Assembly (NCBI GenBank): GCA_015709695.1
Contig: CP054183.1
Location: 124,001 to 188,000, forward strand
Reading direction: 5' to 3'
DNA: 64,000 nt
From: Gammaproteobacteria bacterium
Lineage (GTDB): Bacteria > Pseudomonadota > Gammaproteobacteria > Steroidobacterales > GCA-2729495
Of this stretch, positions 17,198 to 26,674 are shown piece after piece. Position 1 is the first letter of the stretch. Each line of letters starts with the position of its first letter. The position numbers and the translations under genes were made by a program. The notes below the pieces were generated by a model. It was not told the DNA's origin, made no database searches, and worked only from the letters and a program-made list of their open reading frames with translations.

Positions 17198-19522
17198 ATG
17201 ACCGATTTCTGGCTGGTCGGCTCGCTGGCACTCGGCTGCGTCGGCCTCGCCGGCATCGCCGGCGTGCTCTGGCTGGCGCTGCGCCGCCAGGCCAGCCACC
17301 TCGCGGCCCTGCAGAAGGACGTCATGGATGTCGCCGAGACGGCATCCTTCGGCAAGCGGGTGGACTACCCGCGCAACATCCCCGGCCTCGCCGGCCTCGG
17401 CGAGACCATCAACCGCCTGTTCGACGCGCTGCAGACGCGCGACCGGCAGGTGAGGGAGCGCGAGGTGCTGTTCGCGGACCTCGCCAATACCATGCCCGAG
17501 GCCGTGGTCGTGCACCGCGAGCGCATCATCTTCGCCAATCGCGTCGCGGCGGGATTGCTCGGCGTCACGCCCGAACAGCTGGTGGGCCGCCCGGTGACCG
17601 ATCTGGTGCGCCCGGCCTACCGTGCGATGACCCGCAGCGCCGTCACCCGGCGCCTGGCCGGGGAGATCCTCCCGGAGAACATGGAGGTGCAGCTGATCAA
17701 TGGCGAGGAGGCCGGGATGTGGGCCGAAGTCAGCGGTGGCGTCATCGACTACCGCGGCCAGCGCGCCATCCTCACCATTGCCCGCGACATCAGCTACCGG
17801 AAGAACCTCGAGACCAGCCTGGGGCGCGGCAAGCAGCAGGCGCAGGTCACCCTGGAGTCCATCGGCGAGGGCGTCATCACCGCGGATGCCAGCGGCCTCA
17901 TCGACTACATGAACACGGCGGCGGAGAAGCTCACCGGCATCGCCCGCGAGCTCGCCATCGGCCGGCGCATGCCGGACATCGTCAAGCTGGTCGACGAGGC
18001 CGACCGGCGCGATCTCGGCGACCCCATCCAGCGCTGCCTCAGCGACCGCCGCCGCGTGAACATGGGCCGGCGCGCCATGATGCTCTCGACCGCCGGCGGC
18101 AAGGAGCTGTCCATCGAGCTGACCGCCTCGCCCATCAAGGGGCCCGGGGAGGTCATCGCCGGCGCGGTGGTGATCATGCACGACGTGTCCGAGATGCGCG
18201 GCCTCACCAAGCGCATGAGCTACCAGGCCACGCATGACGCATTGACCGGCCTGATGAACCGCCGCGAGTTCGAGCGGCGCCTGGAGGAGGCGCTGCAGTC
18301 GGTGCGCGAGCAGGATGTGACCCACGTGCTCTGCTATCTCGACCTCGACCGCTTCAAGCCGGTCAACGACAGCTGCGGCCATGTCGCCGGCGACGCCCTG
18401 CTGCGGGCCATCGCCGCGCTGATCCGCGACAAGGTGCGCGAATCCGACGCCGTGGCGCGGCTGGGTGGTGACGAATTCGGCGTGCTGCTGCTCGGCTGCC
18501 CGCTGGAGAAGGCCCGCCAGATCGCCGACGACGTCTGCACCGCGGTGCGCGACTACCGCTTCACCTGGCAGGACAAGGTCTTCCAGATCGGCGTCAGCAT
18601 CGGCCTGGTGGAGATCGGCCGCGACAGCGCCTCCATCGAGGACATCCTCGGCGCGGCGGATTCCGCCTGCTATGTCGCCAAGCAGGAGGGTCGCGGCCAG
18701 GTGCACGTCTATTCCGCCCGTGACGAGGTATCCGCGCGGCAGCGGGGCGAGATCTACTGGCTGCGGCAGCTGCAGGCGGCCCTCAAGGAGAATCGCCTGG
18801 AACTGCATGTGCAGCCGGTCCTGTCAGTGGCCGGCAAGCCGGCGCAGGGGCCGGCCATGGAGGTGTTCCTGCGCCTCACCGACGAGACGGGCAAGCTGGT
18901 GCAGCCGCGCGAGTTCCTGCAGGCTGCCGAGCGCTACCACCTCATGGGCAGCCTCGACCGCTGGGTGGTGCGCACCACGCTGGCAGCGATGGGCCAGGGG
19001 ACGATCCGCGTGCCCGAGAACCGCAGCTGTTCCATCAACCTGTCGGGGCAGAGCCTGGGCGAGGATGATTTCCTCGAGTTCGTGGTCGAGTGCCTGGACC
19101 ACAGCCAGGTGCCGCCGTCACAGCTGTGCTTCGAGGTGACGGAAACCGCGCTCATGGCCGATCCGGAGCGGGCCGCGCGCTTCGCCAGCGTGCTGCACGG
19201 CATGGGCTGCCAGTTCGGCCTCGACGACTTCGGCAGCGGCGTCGGCGCGCTGGCCAGCCTGCGCGGGCTGGACATCGACTACCTGAAGATCGACGGTGCC
19301 TACACGCGCGAATTGCGCGGCGATACCGTCAACGGCCAGGTGGTGGCGGCGATCACCCGGCTGGCGCGCACCATCGGCTTCAAGGTGGTCGCCGAGCAGG
19401 TGGAGACACAGGCCGACTTCGACGCCCTGCGCGAGATGGGCGTGGACTTCATCCAGGGGTACTACATCGAGCGGCCGCAGCGCATCGGCGAGGCCGGGGC
19501 AGTGAGCATGGCTGTCCACTGA
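17198..19522 (+). CDS. Membrane-anchored PAS-PAS-GGDEF-EAL cyclic-di-GMP protein
   Basis: This 774-residue protein probably makes and/or degrades cyclic di-GMP. A transmembrane helix lies at about residues 5-30. Two PAS domains follow (about 95-215 and 220-340), with [17 protein letters not shown] and [20 protein letters not shown]. The GGDEF domain keeps GGDEF at 423-427 and an inhibitory RESD site five residues before it. The EAL domain (about 525-765) reads EVF in place of EAL, keeping the catalytic Glu555. It also has INLSG, FEVTET, LDDFGSG, YLKIDG, VAEQVE and FIQGYY, so the metal-binding residues look intact. The first PAS sensor, membrane anchor and both catalytic domains suggest a bifunctional regulator. 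It is a single gene with no obvious partners. Confidence 0.92.
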   Translation: MTDFWLVGSLALGCVGLAGIAGVLWLALRRQASHLAALQKDVMDVAETASFGKRVDYPRNIPGLAGLGETINRLFDALQTRDRQVREREVLFADLANTMPEAVVVHRERIIFANRVAAGLLGVTPEQLVGRPVTDLVRPAYRAMTRSAVTRRLAGEILPENMEVQLINGEEAGMWAEVSGGVIDYRGQRAILTIARDISYRKNLETSLGRGKQQAQVTLESIGEGVITADASGLIDYMNTAAEKLTGIARELAIGRRMPDIVKLVDEADRRDLGDPIQRCLSDRRRVNMGRRAMMLSTAGGKELSIELTASPIKGPGEVIAGAVVIMHDVSEMRGLTKRMSYQATHDALTGLMNRREFERRLEEALQSVREQDVTHVLCYLDLDRFKPVNDSCGHVAGDALLRAIAALIRDKVRESDAVARLGGDEFGVLLLGCPLEKARQIADDVCTAVRDYRFTWQDKVFQIGVSIGLVEIGRDSASIEDILGAADSACYVAKQEGRGQVHVYSARDEVSARQRGEIYWLRQLQAALKENRLELHVQPVLSVAGKPAQGPAMEVFLRLTDETGKLVQPREFLQAAERYHLMGSLDRWVVRTTLAAMGQGTIRVPENRSCSINLSGQSLGEDDFLEFVVECLDHSQVPPSQLCFEVTETALMADPERAARFASVLHGMGCQFGLDDFGSGVGALASLRGLDIDYLKIDGAYTRELRGDTVNGQVVAAITRLARTIGFKVVAEQVETQADFDALREMGVDFIQGYYIERPQRIGEAGAVSMAVH

Positions 19523-19558
19523 CCCGGCCGGCCGGCGGCGCGGGGTGCAGGCGCTCCC

Positions 19559-20056
19559 TCAGGAGCGGTGCAGCGACTTGACGTACTCGGCGAGCGACTG
19601 CAGCTGGTCCGGGGAGATCATCGGCCAGGGGGCCATCAGCGGCGAGCCGCCGTGCTTGGCGGCGCCGTCGTGGACGATGGCCTTGATGTCGGCGATGTCA
19701 CCCTTGCTGCCATTGCCGTCGACGTCGTACTTGAACATGGCATCGGCGAAGTCCGCCGGCTTGGGATTGAGGCCCGCCGACGCCGGGCCATCGCCCTTGC
19801 CGGTGGTGCCGTGGCAGCTGACGCAATAGGTCTGGAAGACCTTCTCGCCCTCGGCGGTCGACGTAGCCGTGGTCGCGGCGGGTGCCGGCGAACTGGCGGT
19901 GTCGGTTGCAGCCGGCGTCTGGGCCGGAGCCGGCGCTGCGGCCGGGGCACTGGCGGCAGGGGGCGCGTCGGCGGGTTTCTTCGGTGCGCAGCCCGGTGCA
20001 ACGACCAGTGCGGCCAGCGCAAACGGCAGCATCATGCCGTGGGTACGGAAAGTCAT
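19559..20056 (-). CDS. Lipoprotein mono-haem cytochrome c
   Basis: The 165-residue protein has a lipoprotein-type signal ending VVAPGC (Cys23), a long Ala/Pro/Thr-rich linker (about 25-68), and a class I cytochrome c domain. That domain has the haem motif CVSCH and a likely methionine ligand in SPLMAPWP. The sequence VFQTYCVSCHGTTGKGDGPASAGLNP fits small electron carriers of the c5/cbb3-associated kind. It would be tethered to a membrane facing the periplasm and pass electrons between bc1 and an oxidase, which is inference. GGAGCAAGCC precedes the ATG. It converges on the GGDEF-EAL gene. Confidence 0.85.
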   Translation of the reverse strand: MTFRTHGMMLPFALAALVVAPGCAPKKPADAPPAASAPAAAPAPAQTPAATDTASSPAPAATTATSTAEGEKVFQTYCVSCHGTTGKGDGPASAGLNPKPADFADAMFKYDVDGNGSKGDIADIKAIVHDGAAKHGGSPLMAPWPMISPDQLQSLAEYVKSLHRS

Positions 20057-20171
20057 GGCTTGCTCCTCGATTACGGGACGGGGTGCGGGTGAATCGGGAA
20101 TCGAACCACCCGTGGCTGCATAGTCTGCGCCAAATCCGCGGCAGCGTAAATTTCCCGCGCGCGGATCTGCT

Positions 20172-21530
20172 TCAGCGCGGCTTGCCGGCGGGCGCGTCCA
20201 GCGCGGGGGCCGTGCCGCGGGGCAGGCCCTGGTCGGCGGAGTAGACGAGGACCTCGCGCTGCGCGACCGGCATGGTGATGCCGGCCTCGCGGAACAGGCG
20301 CCAGATCGCCCGGTTGACGTCCGAGCGCACGTTGTTGACGCCGTTCTGCGGGTCGGAGATCCAGAAGCGCAGCTCCAGGTCCATGCCGATCTCGTTGAAC
20401 TGCATCAGCCGCGATACCGGTGCCGGCTCGTGCAGCACGCGCCGGTGGCCCGCCGTGGCGCGCAGCAGGATCTCCAGCGCCAGCTCCGGATCGTCGCGGT
20501 AGCTGATGCGCACCGGCAGCTTGAGCCGGATGCGACGGTCCGAGTAACTCCAGTTGATCACCGGATTCATGATCAGCTGCTGGTTCGGCACCAGCGTCTC
20601 GACGCCATCGCGGTCCCGCACCACGACATAGCGGCCGCGCAGCGCCTCCACCCAGCCGAAGTTCTCGGTGCTGGTGCCGGTATGCCCGGTGAAGCTGATG
20701 ACGTCGCCCGGCTTGATGGACTTGTCCATCAGCAGCACGAAGCCGCTGACGAAGTTGCTGGCGATGGCCTGCAGACCGAAGCCCAGGCCGAGGCCGATGG
20801 CGCCGGTCAGCACGGTGAGCGCCGTGAGGTCGACGCCCGCGGCGTTGATGCCCAGCATGACGCCGAGTCCGACCAGCGAGAAATACGTGGACTTGGTGAT
20901 GCCGATGCGGGTGGAGATGGCGAGGCTCTCGATGCGCATGACACGCTGCTCGATGGCCCGCGCCACCACCGAGGCGATCAGCGCGAAGCCGCCGATGACC
21001 ACCAGCCCCTTGAGCAGCGCCCATAGCGTGAACTGCGCCTTGCCGGGCAGGAGGTCGATGGCGTCGAGGACGCTCTCCAGCATGCCGAACCAGCCGACCA
21101 GCTGCGAGGCGACCACCAGCCACAGCACCGCGGTGACGCGCAGCTCCCAGGCCCGCACCCAGCCACGATCGCCGAACAGCAGGCGCAGCAGGTAGACACC
21201 GAGGCGCACCAGCATCAGCGCCGCCAGCAGCTGCAGCGCGGTGTCGATCAGGCGCGTGCCGAGGCCGCCCGCGGCCAGCGCGGCGCGCGCGGTGAGCATC
21301 AGCAGCAGCGCGGCCAGGAAGCCGGCCTGCATCGCCAGGCCCTCGACCAGCCGTGCACGCCAGCGGACCGCGTCAGGCCTGCGCGCGCGGCGCTGCTGCC
21401 AGCGATGCGCGGCGCGGGAGGCAACCAGCGCGGCGATCACGGCCACCACCAGCGTCACCAGCTGCGTGAGCGCCAGTGGCTCGGTCCATCGGTCGAAAAA
21501 AGCCTGCAGCGTATCGGCGCTGGCGTCCAT
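20172..21530 (-). CDS. Mechanosensitive channel of the MscS family
   Basis: The 452-residue inner-membrane protein has about five hydrophobic segments before the MscS core. The pore-lining helix region reads GAIGLGLGFGLQAIASNFVSG, with the Gly/Ala packing typical of TM3, and is followed by DKSIKPGDVI and the beta domain with VPNQQLIMNPVINWSYSD. It should open on hypo-osmotic membrane tension. Extra N-terminal helices make it longer than E. coli MscS (286 residues), as in the YbdG/YnaI-like groups. AGGA lies 5 bases before the ATG at 21530; an upstream in-frame TTG at 21551 is less likely. The C-terminal tail is basic and disordered. Confidence 0.9.
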   Translation of the reverse strand: MDASADTLQAFFDRWTEPLALTQLVTLVVAVIAALVASRAAHRWQQRRARRPDAVRWRARLVEGLAMQAGFLAALLLMLTARAALAAGGLGTRLIDTALQLLAALMLVRLGVYLLRLLFGDRGWVRAWELRVTAVLWLVVASQLVGWFGMLESVLDAIDLLPGKAQFTLWALLKGLVVIGGFALIASVVARAIEQRVMRIESLAISTRIGITKSTYFSLVGLGVMLGINAAGVDLTALTVLTGAIGLGLGFGLQAIASNFVSGFVLLMDKSIKPGDVISFTGHTGTSTENFGWVEALRGRYVVVRDRDGVETLVPNQQLIMNPVINWSYSDRRIRLKLPVRISYRDDPELALEILLRATAGHRRVLHEPAPVSRLMQFNEIGMDLELRFWISDPQNGVNNVRSDVNRAIWRLFREAGITMPVAQREVLVYSADQGLPRGTAPALDAPAGKPR

Positions 21531-21624
21531 CGGTTCCTGTGCCCGGGGCAATGGTCAGCGGGACGATGCCGGCCGATAGCTTAGCGAAGCCGTCCTGAGG
21601 GCACCATGGGCGAAGCGGCGCGGG

Positions 21625-22398
21625 TCACGACGCTGCCGGAGGGTGCAAGCGCAGGATGGGCCGCGTGTGCGGGCTCCAGCCGAAGTGGACGAAGGGCGCG
21701 GTGCTGAACAGCGAGAGCTGCAGTCCACCGGCGACGAGGAAGGTGGCGCTCGCCAGCCTGCGGATACCGAGGCGCCGGTGCGCCGCGAGCGAGCCCGGGT
21801 TGAACGCCGAGATCCGCGACAGGCTCCAGCGCACGCCGCCGGCGGCGAGGTGGATATTGGCGCCTTCCCAGAGCCGGGCGAAGGCGCGGCTGAGGCGGAA
21901 CGCGGGTTCGACGTGGACGTCGAAGTCCCACGCGCATTGCCCGGGATCACGCAGCTCGTAGCGGCAACGCACCTCGTCTTCCTCGTAGTGCCGCCGGGCG
22001 ATCCACAGGAATCCGGCGAAGCGTCCCCGGCTCTCGGCGACGAGGCATTCGGCGCCGTCGGCGAAGCGGCGCGCGATGACCGCCCGTTCGCGTGGAAACT
22101 GCCCGGTCACCGGATCACCGGCAGCGACGAGCCGCACTGCCAGCGAGGCATTCGGCGGCGGTGGCGCGGGCCGTGGAACCGGCTGGGCGACGATGTGGTA
22201 GCGGACCAGGCGGCAGCGGCCGCGGCTGATCCGGTCGAGCAGGCCGGAGGCGAGGTACAGGCAGCCCTCGAACAGGCCGAACTCGCGCAAGGCGCCCGTC
22301 AGGCGCTGCAGGAGCGGAGTTGCCGGCGCTGGCTGAATCGGGCGGTCCCCGCTGCCGTACCGCTCAGCGAGAAGCCCCGCGGCGCGGGGCCCCTGCAC
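21625..22398 (-). CDS. GNAT-like protein of unknown function
   Basis: This 257-residue protein is not confidently assignable. The second half has GNAT acyltransferase features: a strand SRGRFAGFLWIA, an acidic strand ending DFDVHVEPAFR, and the late motif RISAFNPGSLAAHRRLGIRRL, which resembles the N..S...H.RLGF signature of acetyltransferases. The segment REFGLFEGCLYLASGLLDRI looks like an amphipathic or membrane-associated helix. The GTG start at 22398 overlaps a GC hairpin that may end the hppA transcript, so the true start may lie downstream, for example a TTG at 22290. It follows hppA by 39 bp on the same strand. Substrate and role are unknown. Confidence 0.6.
   Translation of the reverse strand: MQGPRAAGLLAERYGSGDRPIQPAPATPLLQRLTGALREFGLFEGCLYLASGLLDRISRGRCRLVRYHIVAQPVPRPAPPPPNASLAVRLVAAGDPVTGQFPRERAVIARRFADGAECLVAESRGRFAGFLWIARRHYEEDEVRCRYELRDPGQCAWDFDVHVEPAFRLSRAFARLWEGANIHLAAGGVRWSLSRISAFNPGSLAAHRRLGIRRLASATFLVAGGLQLSLFSTAPFVHFGWSPHTRPILRLHPPAAS
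22374..22390 (-). terminator. GC hairpin after hppA, weak terminator candidate
   Basis: GCCCCGC and GCGGGGC form a perfect 7-bp stem with a 3-base loop, about 48 bp after the hppA stop, followed by TTCTC on the minus strand. The T-tract is poor, so termination would be weak. It lies inside the longest reading frame of the next gene. Confidence 0.25.
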
Positions 22399-22437
22399 CT
22401 GCCGGCCACACCAGGCCCCGCAGCCCGCGCGGGGGCC

Positions 22438-24483
22438 TCACAGCAACGGCACCAGCAGCAGCGCCACGATGTTGATGATCTTGATCAGCGGGTTGATGGC
22501 CGGGCCGGCGGTGTCCTTGTAGGGATCGCCGACGGTGTCGCCGGTGACCGCGGCCTTGTGGGTGTCCGAGCCCTTGCCGCCGAAGTTGCCTTCCTCGATG
22601 TACTTCTTGGCATTGTCCCAGGCACCGCCGCCGGTGCACATGGAGATGGCGACGAACAGGCCCGTGACGATGGTGCCGATCAGCATGCCGCCGAGTGCGC
22701 GGATGCCGGCGCCCGGACCCATCGCCAGGTTGACCAGCATCGCCAGGGCCACCGGCACCAGGATCGGCAGCACCGAGGGCACCACCATTTCCTTGATCGC
22801 CGCGCGGGTGAGCAGGTCCACCGCCTTGGAGTAGTCGGGTTTGGCCTTGCCCTCCATGATGCCCTTGATCTCGCGGAACTGGCGGCGGACCTCGGTCACC
22901 ACCGAGCCTGCGGCACGGCCTACGGCCTCCATGGCCATGGCGCCGAACAGGTAGGGCACCAGGCCGCCGATGAACAGGCCGATGATCACCGCCGGGTCGG
23001 ACAGGCTGAAGGCCTGCAGCTTGCCCTCGATCTCCAGCTTGTGCGTGTAGTCGGCGAACAGCACCAGCGCGGCGAGGCCGGCCGAGCCGATGGCGTAGCC
23101 CTTGGTCACCGCCTTGGTGGTGTTGCCGACGGCGTCGAGCGCGTCGGTGATGGTGCGCACGCTCTTCGGCAGGCCGGACATCTCGGCGATGCCGCCGCCG
23201 TTGTCGGTGATCGGGCCGTAGGCGTCGAGCGCGACGATCATGCCCGTCATCGACAGCATGGCGGTGGCGGCAGTGGCGATGCCGTAGAGGCCGCCCAGGG
23301 TGTAGGCGCCCCAGATGGCGGCACAGACTGCGAGCACGGGCAGCGCGGTGGACTTCATGGAGACAGCCAGCCCCGCGATGATGTTGGTGGCGTGGCCCGT
23401 CTGCGAAGCCGATGCGACGTAGCGCACCGGGGCGTACTCGGTGGCGGTGTAGTACTCGGTGATCCAGATCAGCACGCCCGTCAGCACCAGGCCGATGACC
23501 GCGCAGCCGAACAGGGCACCGGCCTTGGCACCCATCATGGCGGTGGTCACCGGGTAGAAGGCGATGAGGGCGATGACGCCGGAGACGATCACGCCGCGGT
23601 AGAGCGCGTTCATGATCTTGCCGCCCTCGGCGGCCTTGACGAAGAAGGTGCCGATGATCGAGGCGACGATCGATACCGCGCCCAGCACCAGCGGGTAGGC
23701 GATGTAGGCCAGGTCCAGCGAGCCGTCGGCGGTCTTGAACAGCAGGCCGCCCAGCACCATGGTGGCAACCAGCGTCACGGCGTAGGTCTCGAAGAGGTCG
23801 GCCGCCATGCCGGCGCAGTCGCCCACGTTGTCGCCCACGTTGTCGGCGATGACCGCCGGGTTGCGCGGGTCGTCCTCGGGAATGCCGGCCTCGACCTTGC
23901 CCACCAGGTCGGCGCCGACGTCGGCGCCCTTGGTGAAGATGCCGCCGCCGAGCCGGGCGAAGATCGAGATCAGCGAGCCGCCGAAGGCCAGGCCCACCAG
24001 CGCATGCAGCGCATGCTCGTCGCCGACCATGCCGCGCAACACGGCAAAGTAGCCGGCGACGCCCAGCAGGCCCAGGCCCACCACCAGCATGCCGGTGATG
24101 GCGCCGCCGCGGAAGGCGATCTGCAGCGCCGGGTTGAGCCCCACGCTCGCCGCCTGCGCGGTGCGTACGTTGGCGCGCACCGAGATGTTCATGCCGATGT
24201 AGCCGGCGGCGCCGGAGAGCACCGCGCCCACCACGAAGCCGACCGCCGTCGGCGCATCCAGGGCGATGCCGAGCAGGATGGCCAGCACCACGCCGACCAC
24301 CGCGATGGTCATGTACTGCCGGTTGAGGTAGGCCGCAGCGCCCGCCTGGATGGCGCTGGCGATCTCCTGCATGCGCTCGGAGCCGGCGGACTGCGCCAGG
24401 ATCCAGCGGACCGAGAAGATCCCGTAGAGGATCGCCAGGATGCCGGCGCCGATGGCCAGCCAGAGAGCCAGTTCAGTGGACAT
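22438..24483 (-). CDS. hppA: Membrane-bound proton-pumping pyrophosphatase
   Basis: HppA hydrolyses pyrophosphate and pumps ions across the inner membrane. The 681-residue protein has about 16 hydrophobic segments and the catalytic loops [18 protein letters not shown] and [21 protein letters not shown]. The motif [10 protein letters not shown] carries lysine where K+-dependent enzymes have alanine, so this is predicted to be a K+-independent H+ pump. The PPi-dependent phosphofructokinase gene lies immediately upstream on the same strand, and both would use PPi as an energy currency. A TATGAT -10 box and a TTGCGT -35 box precede the gene. Confidence 0.95.
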   Translation of the reverse strand: MSTELALWLAIGAGILAILYGIFSVRWILAQSAGSERMQEIASAIQAGAAAYLNRQYMTIAVVGVVLAILLGIALDAPTAVGFVVGAVLSGAAGYIGMNISVRANVRTAQAASVGLNPALQIAFRGGAITGMLVVGLGLLGVAGYFAVLRGMVGDEHALHALVGLAFGGSLISIFARLGGGIFTKGADVGADLVGKVEAGIPEDDPRNPAVIADNVGDNVGDCAGMAADLFETYAVTLVATMVLGGLLFKTADGSLDLAYIAYPLVLGAVSIVASIIGTFFVKAAEGGKIMNALYRGVIVSGVIALIAFYPVTTAMMGAKAGALFGCAVIGLVLTGVLIWITEYYTATEYAPVRYVASASQTGHATNIIAGLAVSMKSTALPVLAVCAAIWGAYTLGGLYGIATAATAMLSMTGMIVALDAYGPITDNGGGIAEMSGLPKSVRTITDALDAVGNTTKAVTKGYAIGSAGLAALVLFADYTHKLEIEGKLQAFSLSDPAVIIGLFIGGLVPYLFGAMAMEAVGRAAGSVVTEVRRQFREIKGIMEGKAKPDYSKAVDLLTRAAIKEMVVPSVLPILVPVALAMLVNLAMGPGAGIRALGGMLIGTIVTGLFVAISMCTGGGAWDNAKKYIEEGNFGGKGSDTHKAAVTGDTVGDPYKDTAGPAINPLIKIINIVALLLVPLL

Positions 24484-24557
24484 TCGGTATCACTCCCCAA
24501 AAATGCGGGTTTCCGCTTCTGCGAGCGGTTGCGGCGCGGCCGCGAAAAAGGCGCGGC

Positions 24558-24585
24558 ATCATAGCATCAGTGCCCCCTGACGCAA
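24558..24585 (-). promoter_or_regulatory. Predicted promoter of hppA
   Basis: On the minus strand, TTGCGT (24585-24580) and TATGAT (24563-24558) are 16 bp apart, giving a leader of about 70 bases before hppA. The -35 region overlaps the T-run of the pfp terminator candidate. The -10 match is good and the -35 match is modest. Confidence 0.35.
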
Positions 24586-24647
24586 AAAACCGGCCGGCCT
24601 TCCCGGACCCTGCCCCGGTCCTTCCCGGGGCTGCGCTCAGCCCCGGG
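24584..24647 (-). terminator. Terminator candidates after pfp
   Basis: A perfect 9-bp stem (CCCGGGGCT/AGCCCCGGG, 24624-24647) spans the pfp stop codon, with a 6-base loop. Downstream on the minus strand, a GGCCGGCCGG segment runs into six T (24589-24584), with a 4-bp CCGG stem possible. Either could end the pfp transcript before the hppA promoter. The T-run is real; the pairing just before it is weak. Confidence 0.35.
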
Positions 24648-25893
24648 GCGGCAGCTTCTTCGGTACCGGGATGTTGCGCAGCCTGACGTAATCGGGCAGG
24701 CCGTCGCGATAGGGCGGGTAGTCCTCGCCCCGCACCAGGGGGGCGAGGTAGCGGCGGGCCGCAGCCGTGATGCCGAAGCCGTCCGCCGTGATGAAGTGCC
24801 TCGGCATCATCTTCTCGCGGTTGGCGACGCGGGCCAGCGGAGCGGTGCCGATGGTCCAGCGGTAGGGCCTGTCGGATTTGCGGACGATGGTGGGCATGAC
24901 GGCATTGTGGCCGCCGAGCGCCAGCTCGACCGCGGCCTTGCCCACGGCGTAGGCCTGCTCCACGTCCACCTTCGAGGCGATGTGCCGTGCCGAGCGCTGC
25001 AGGTAGTCGGCGATGGCGTAGTGGTACTTGAGCTTGAGCTCGCTGCGTACCAGCTCCGCGACCACCGCGGCCACGCCGCCGAGCTGCTTGTGGCCGAAGG
25101 CGTCGGTGGTGCCCGCATCGGCAAGGAACTGGCCGTCCGGGTTGCGTGCGCCTTCGCTGACGACGATCACGCAATACTCGTGGCGCGACACGCATTCGCG
25201 GACCCGGGCGAGGAATGCCGCCCTGTCGAAGGGGATCTCCGGGAACAGGATGATGTGCGGTGGCTCGCCGGCACCGCTGCCGGCGAGCCCGGCAGCCGCG
25301 GCGATCCAGCCGGCATGCCGGCCCATGACCTCGAGGATGAAGACCCGGGTGGAGGTCTTCGCCATGGAGGCGACGTCCAGCGCTGCCTCGCGGGTGGATA
25401 CCGCCACGTACTTCGCCACCGAGCCGAAGCCGGGGCAGGTGTCGGTGAGGGGCAGGTCGTTGTCCACCGTCTTCGGCACATGGATGGCGGTGATGGGAAA
25501 TCCCAGCTTCGCGCCGAGCTGCGAGATCTTCAGGCATGTGTCGGCCGAGTCGCCGCCGCCGTTGTAGAAGAAGTAGCCGATGTCGTGGGCGCGGAACACC
25601 GCGATCAGCCGTTCGTACTCGGCGCGGTTCTGCTCGAGGCCCTTGAGCTTGTAGCGGGCCGAGCCGAAGGCGCCCCCGGGGGTGTGCCTGAGGGCGGCGA
25701 TCGCCCGCGCGCTCTCCCTGCCGGTGTCGATCAGCTCCTCGTCGAGCGCGCCCAGGATGCCGTTGCGCCCCGCATAGACCCGGCCGATGCGCGAGCGGTG
25801 GCGGCGCGCCGTCTCGATCACCCCGCAGGCGCTGGCGTTGATGACGGCGGTGACTCCGCCGGACTGGGCGTAGAAGGCATTCTTCTTCGGCAT
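24637..25893 (-). CDS. pfp: Pyrophosphate-dependent 6-phosphofructokinase
   Basis: This enzyme reversibly phosphorylates fructose-6-phosphate using PPi. The 418-residue protein has AQSGGVTAVINAS at the N-terminus, the nucleotide-loop equivalent GGGDSADT (ATP enzymes have GGDGS; the Asp before Ser blocks ATP), the catalytic PKTVDND, and EVMGRHAGW. It belongs to the PPi-type long-chain group. The ATG at 25893 matches the family N-terminus; an earlier in-frame start adds 13 unconserved residues. It is divergent from adk and lies upstream of hppA on the same strand. With hppA it would tie glycolysis and gluconeogenesis to the PPi pool. Confidence 0.9.
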   Translation of the reverse strand: MPKKNAFYAQSGGVTAVINASACGVIETARRHRSRIGRVYAGRNGILGALDEELIDTGRESARAIAALRHTPGGAFGSARYKLKGLEQNRAEYERLIAVFRAHDIGYFFYNGGGDSADTCLKISQLGAKLGFPITAIHVPKTVDNDLPLTDTCPGFGSVAKYVAVSTREAALDVASMAKTSTRVFILEVMGRHAGWIAAAAGLAGSGAGEPPHIILFPEIPFDRAAFLARVRECVSRHEYCVIVVSEGARNPDGQFLADAGTTDAFGHKQLGGVAAVVAELVRSELKLKYHYAIADYLQRSARHIASKVDVEQAYAVGKAAVELALGGHNAVMPTIVRKSDRPYRWTIGTAPLARVANREKMMPRHFITADGFGITAAARRYLAPLVRGEDYPPYRDGLPDYVRLRNIPVPKKLPPRG

Positions 25894-25954
25894 GGTGCTG
25901 GTGCCCGGGCTGCCGCTGGGGTCGGTCAGCACCTTAGCACAGTGCCCGGCGCGT

Positions 25955-25983
25955 TTGACCCGGCCGGGGCGGGGCGCTACGGT
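25955..25983 (+). promoter_or_regulatory. Predicted sigma70 promoter of adk
   Basis: TTGACC (25955-25960) and TACGGT (25978-25983) are separated by 17 bp. The start of transcription would be near 25990, about 33 bases before the adk ATG. Confidence 0.45.
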
Positions 25984-26022
25984 GACGCCGTTTCCACGTC
26001 AGCTTTGTCCAGGCGGAGAGTC

Positions 26023-26673
26023 ATGCGCATCGTCTTCCTCGGTCCTCCCGGTGCCGGCAAGGGCACGCAGGCCCAGCGCCTCATGGCCGAGCACGGCATG
26101 GTGCAGGTGTCCACCGGCGACCTGCTGCGCGATGCGGTCAGGCGCGGCACGCCGGCGGGCCTCAGGGCCAAGGCGAAGATGGACGCCGGCGCCCTGGTGT
26201 CCGACGACATCGTGCTGGAACTCATTCGCGAGCGGCTGGCTGCGCCCGATACACGCCGCGGCTTCATCCTCGACGGTTTTCCGCGCAACCTGGCGCAGGC
26301 CGAGGCGCTGGGTCCGGAACTCGCCGGTATCGGCCAGTCGCTCGATGCCGTGGTGCTGCTCGACGTCGACCTCGACATCCTCAGGAAGCGCATCACCGGG
26401 CGGCGCACCTGTTCGCTGACCGGCAAGCTGCTCAACATCCACTTCTCGCCGCAGGCCGAGCTCGATGCCTGCACCGGCGCCGGTGGCACGCTGGTGCAGC
26501 GCGCCGATGACAACGAGGCCACCATCGACAACCGCCTCAGGGTCTATCGCGAGCAGACCGAGCAGCTGGTGCCCTACTACGAGAAGCAGGGCCTGCTGCG
26601 CCGGGTGGCCGGCGAAGGTGGCATGGACGAGGTGTACGCACGCCTGACGCGCGCCCTCGGCCTCGCCGCCTGA
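26023..26673 (+). CDS. adk: Adenylate kinase
   Basis: Adk interconverts ATP and AMP with two ADP. The 216-residue enzyme is the long form with a LID domain. It shows the P-loop GPPGAGKGTQA at residues 7-17, VSTGDLLRDAV, and DGFPRNLAQAE. In the LID, zinc-binding relatives have two CxxC pairs. Here the second cysteine of each pair is replaced (CSLTG and CTGAGG), so zinc is probably not bound. GGAGAG precedes the ATG by 3 to 4 bases. It converges on rnd with one base between the stops, and is divergent from pfp. Confidence 0.95.
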   Translation: MRIVFLGPPGAGKGTQAQRLMAEHGMVQVSTGDLLRDAVRRGTPAGLRAKAKMDAGALVSDDIVLELIRERLAAPDTRRGFILDGFPRNLAQAEALGPELAGIGQSLDAVVLLDVDLDILRKRITGRRTCSLTGKLLNIHFSPQAELDACTGAGGTLVQRADDNEATIDNRLRVYREQTEQLVPYYEKQGLLRRVAGEGGMDEVYARLTRALGLAA

Positions 26674-26674
26674 A

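Noticed and set aside
21643..24564. 973-residue open frame on the plus strand opposite hppA
   Set aside because: It is antisense to the clear hppA and GNAT-like genes. Its composition (His, Ala, Gln, Asp-rich) is that of a GC-driven shadow frame with no domain motif.
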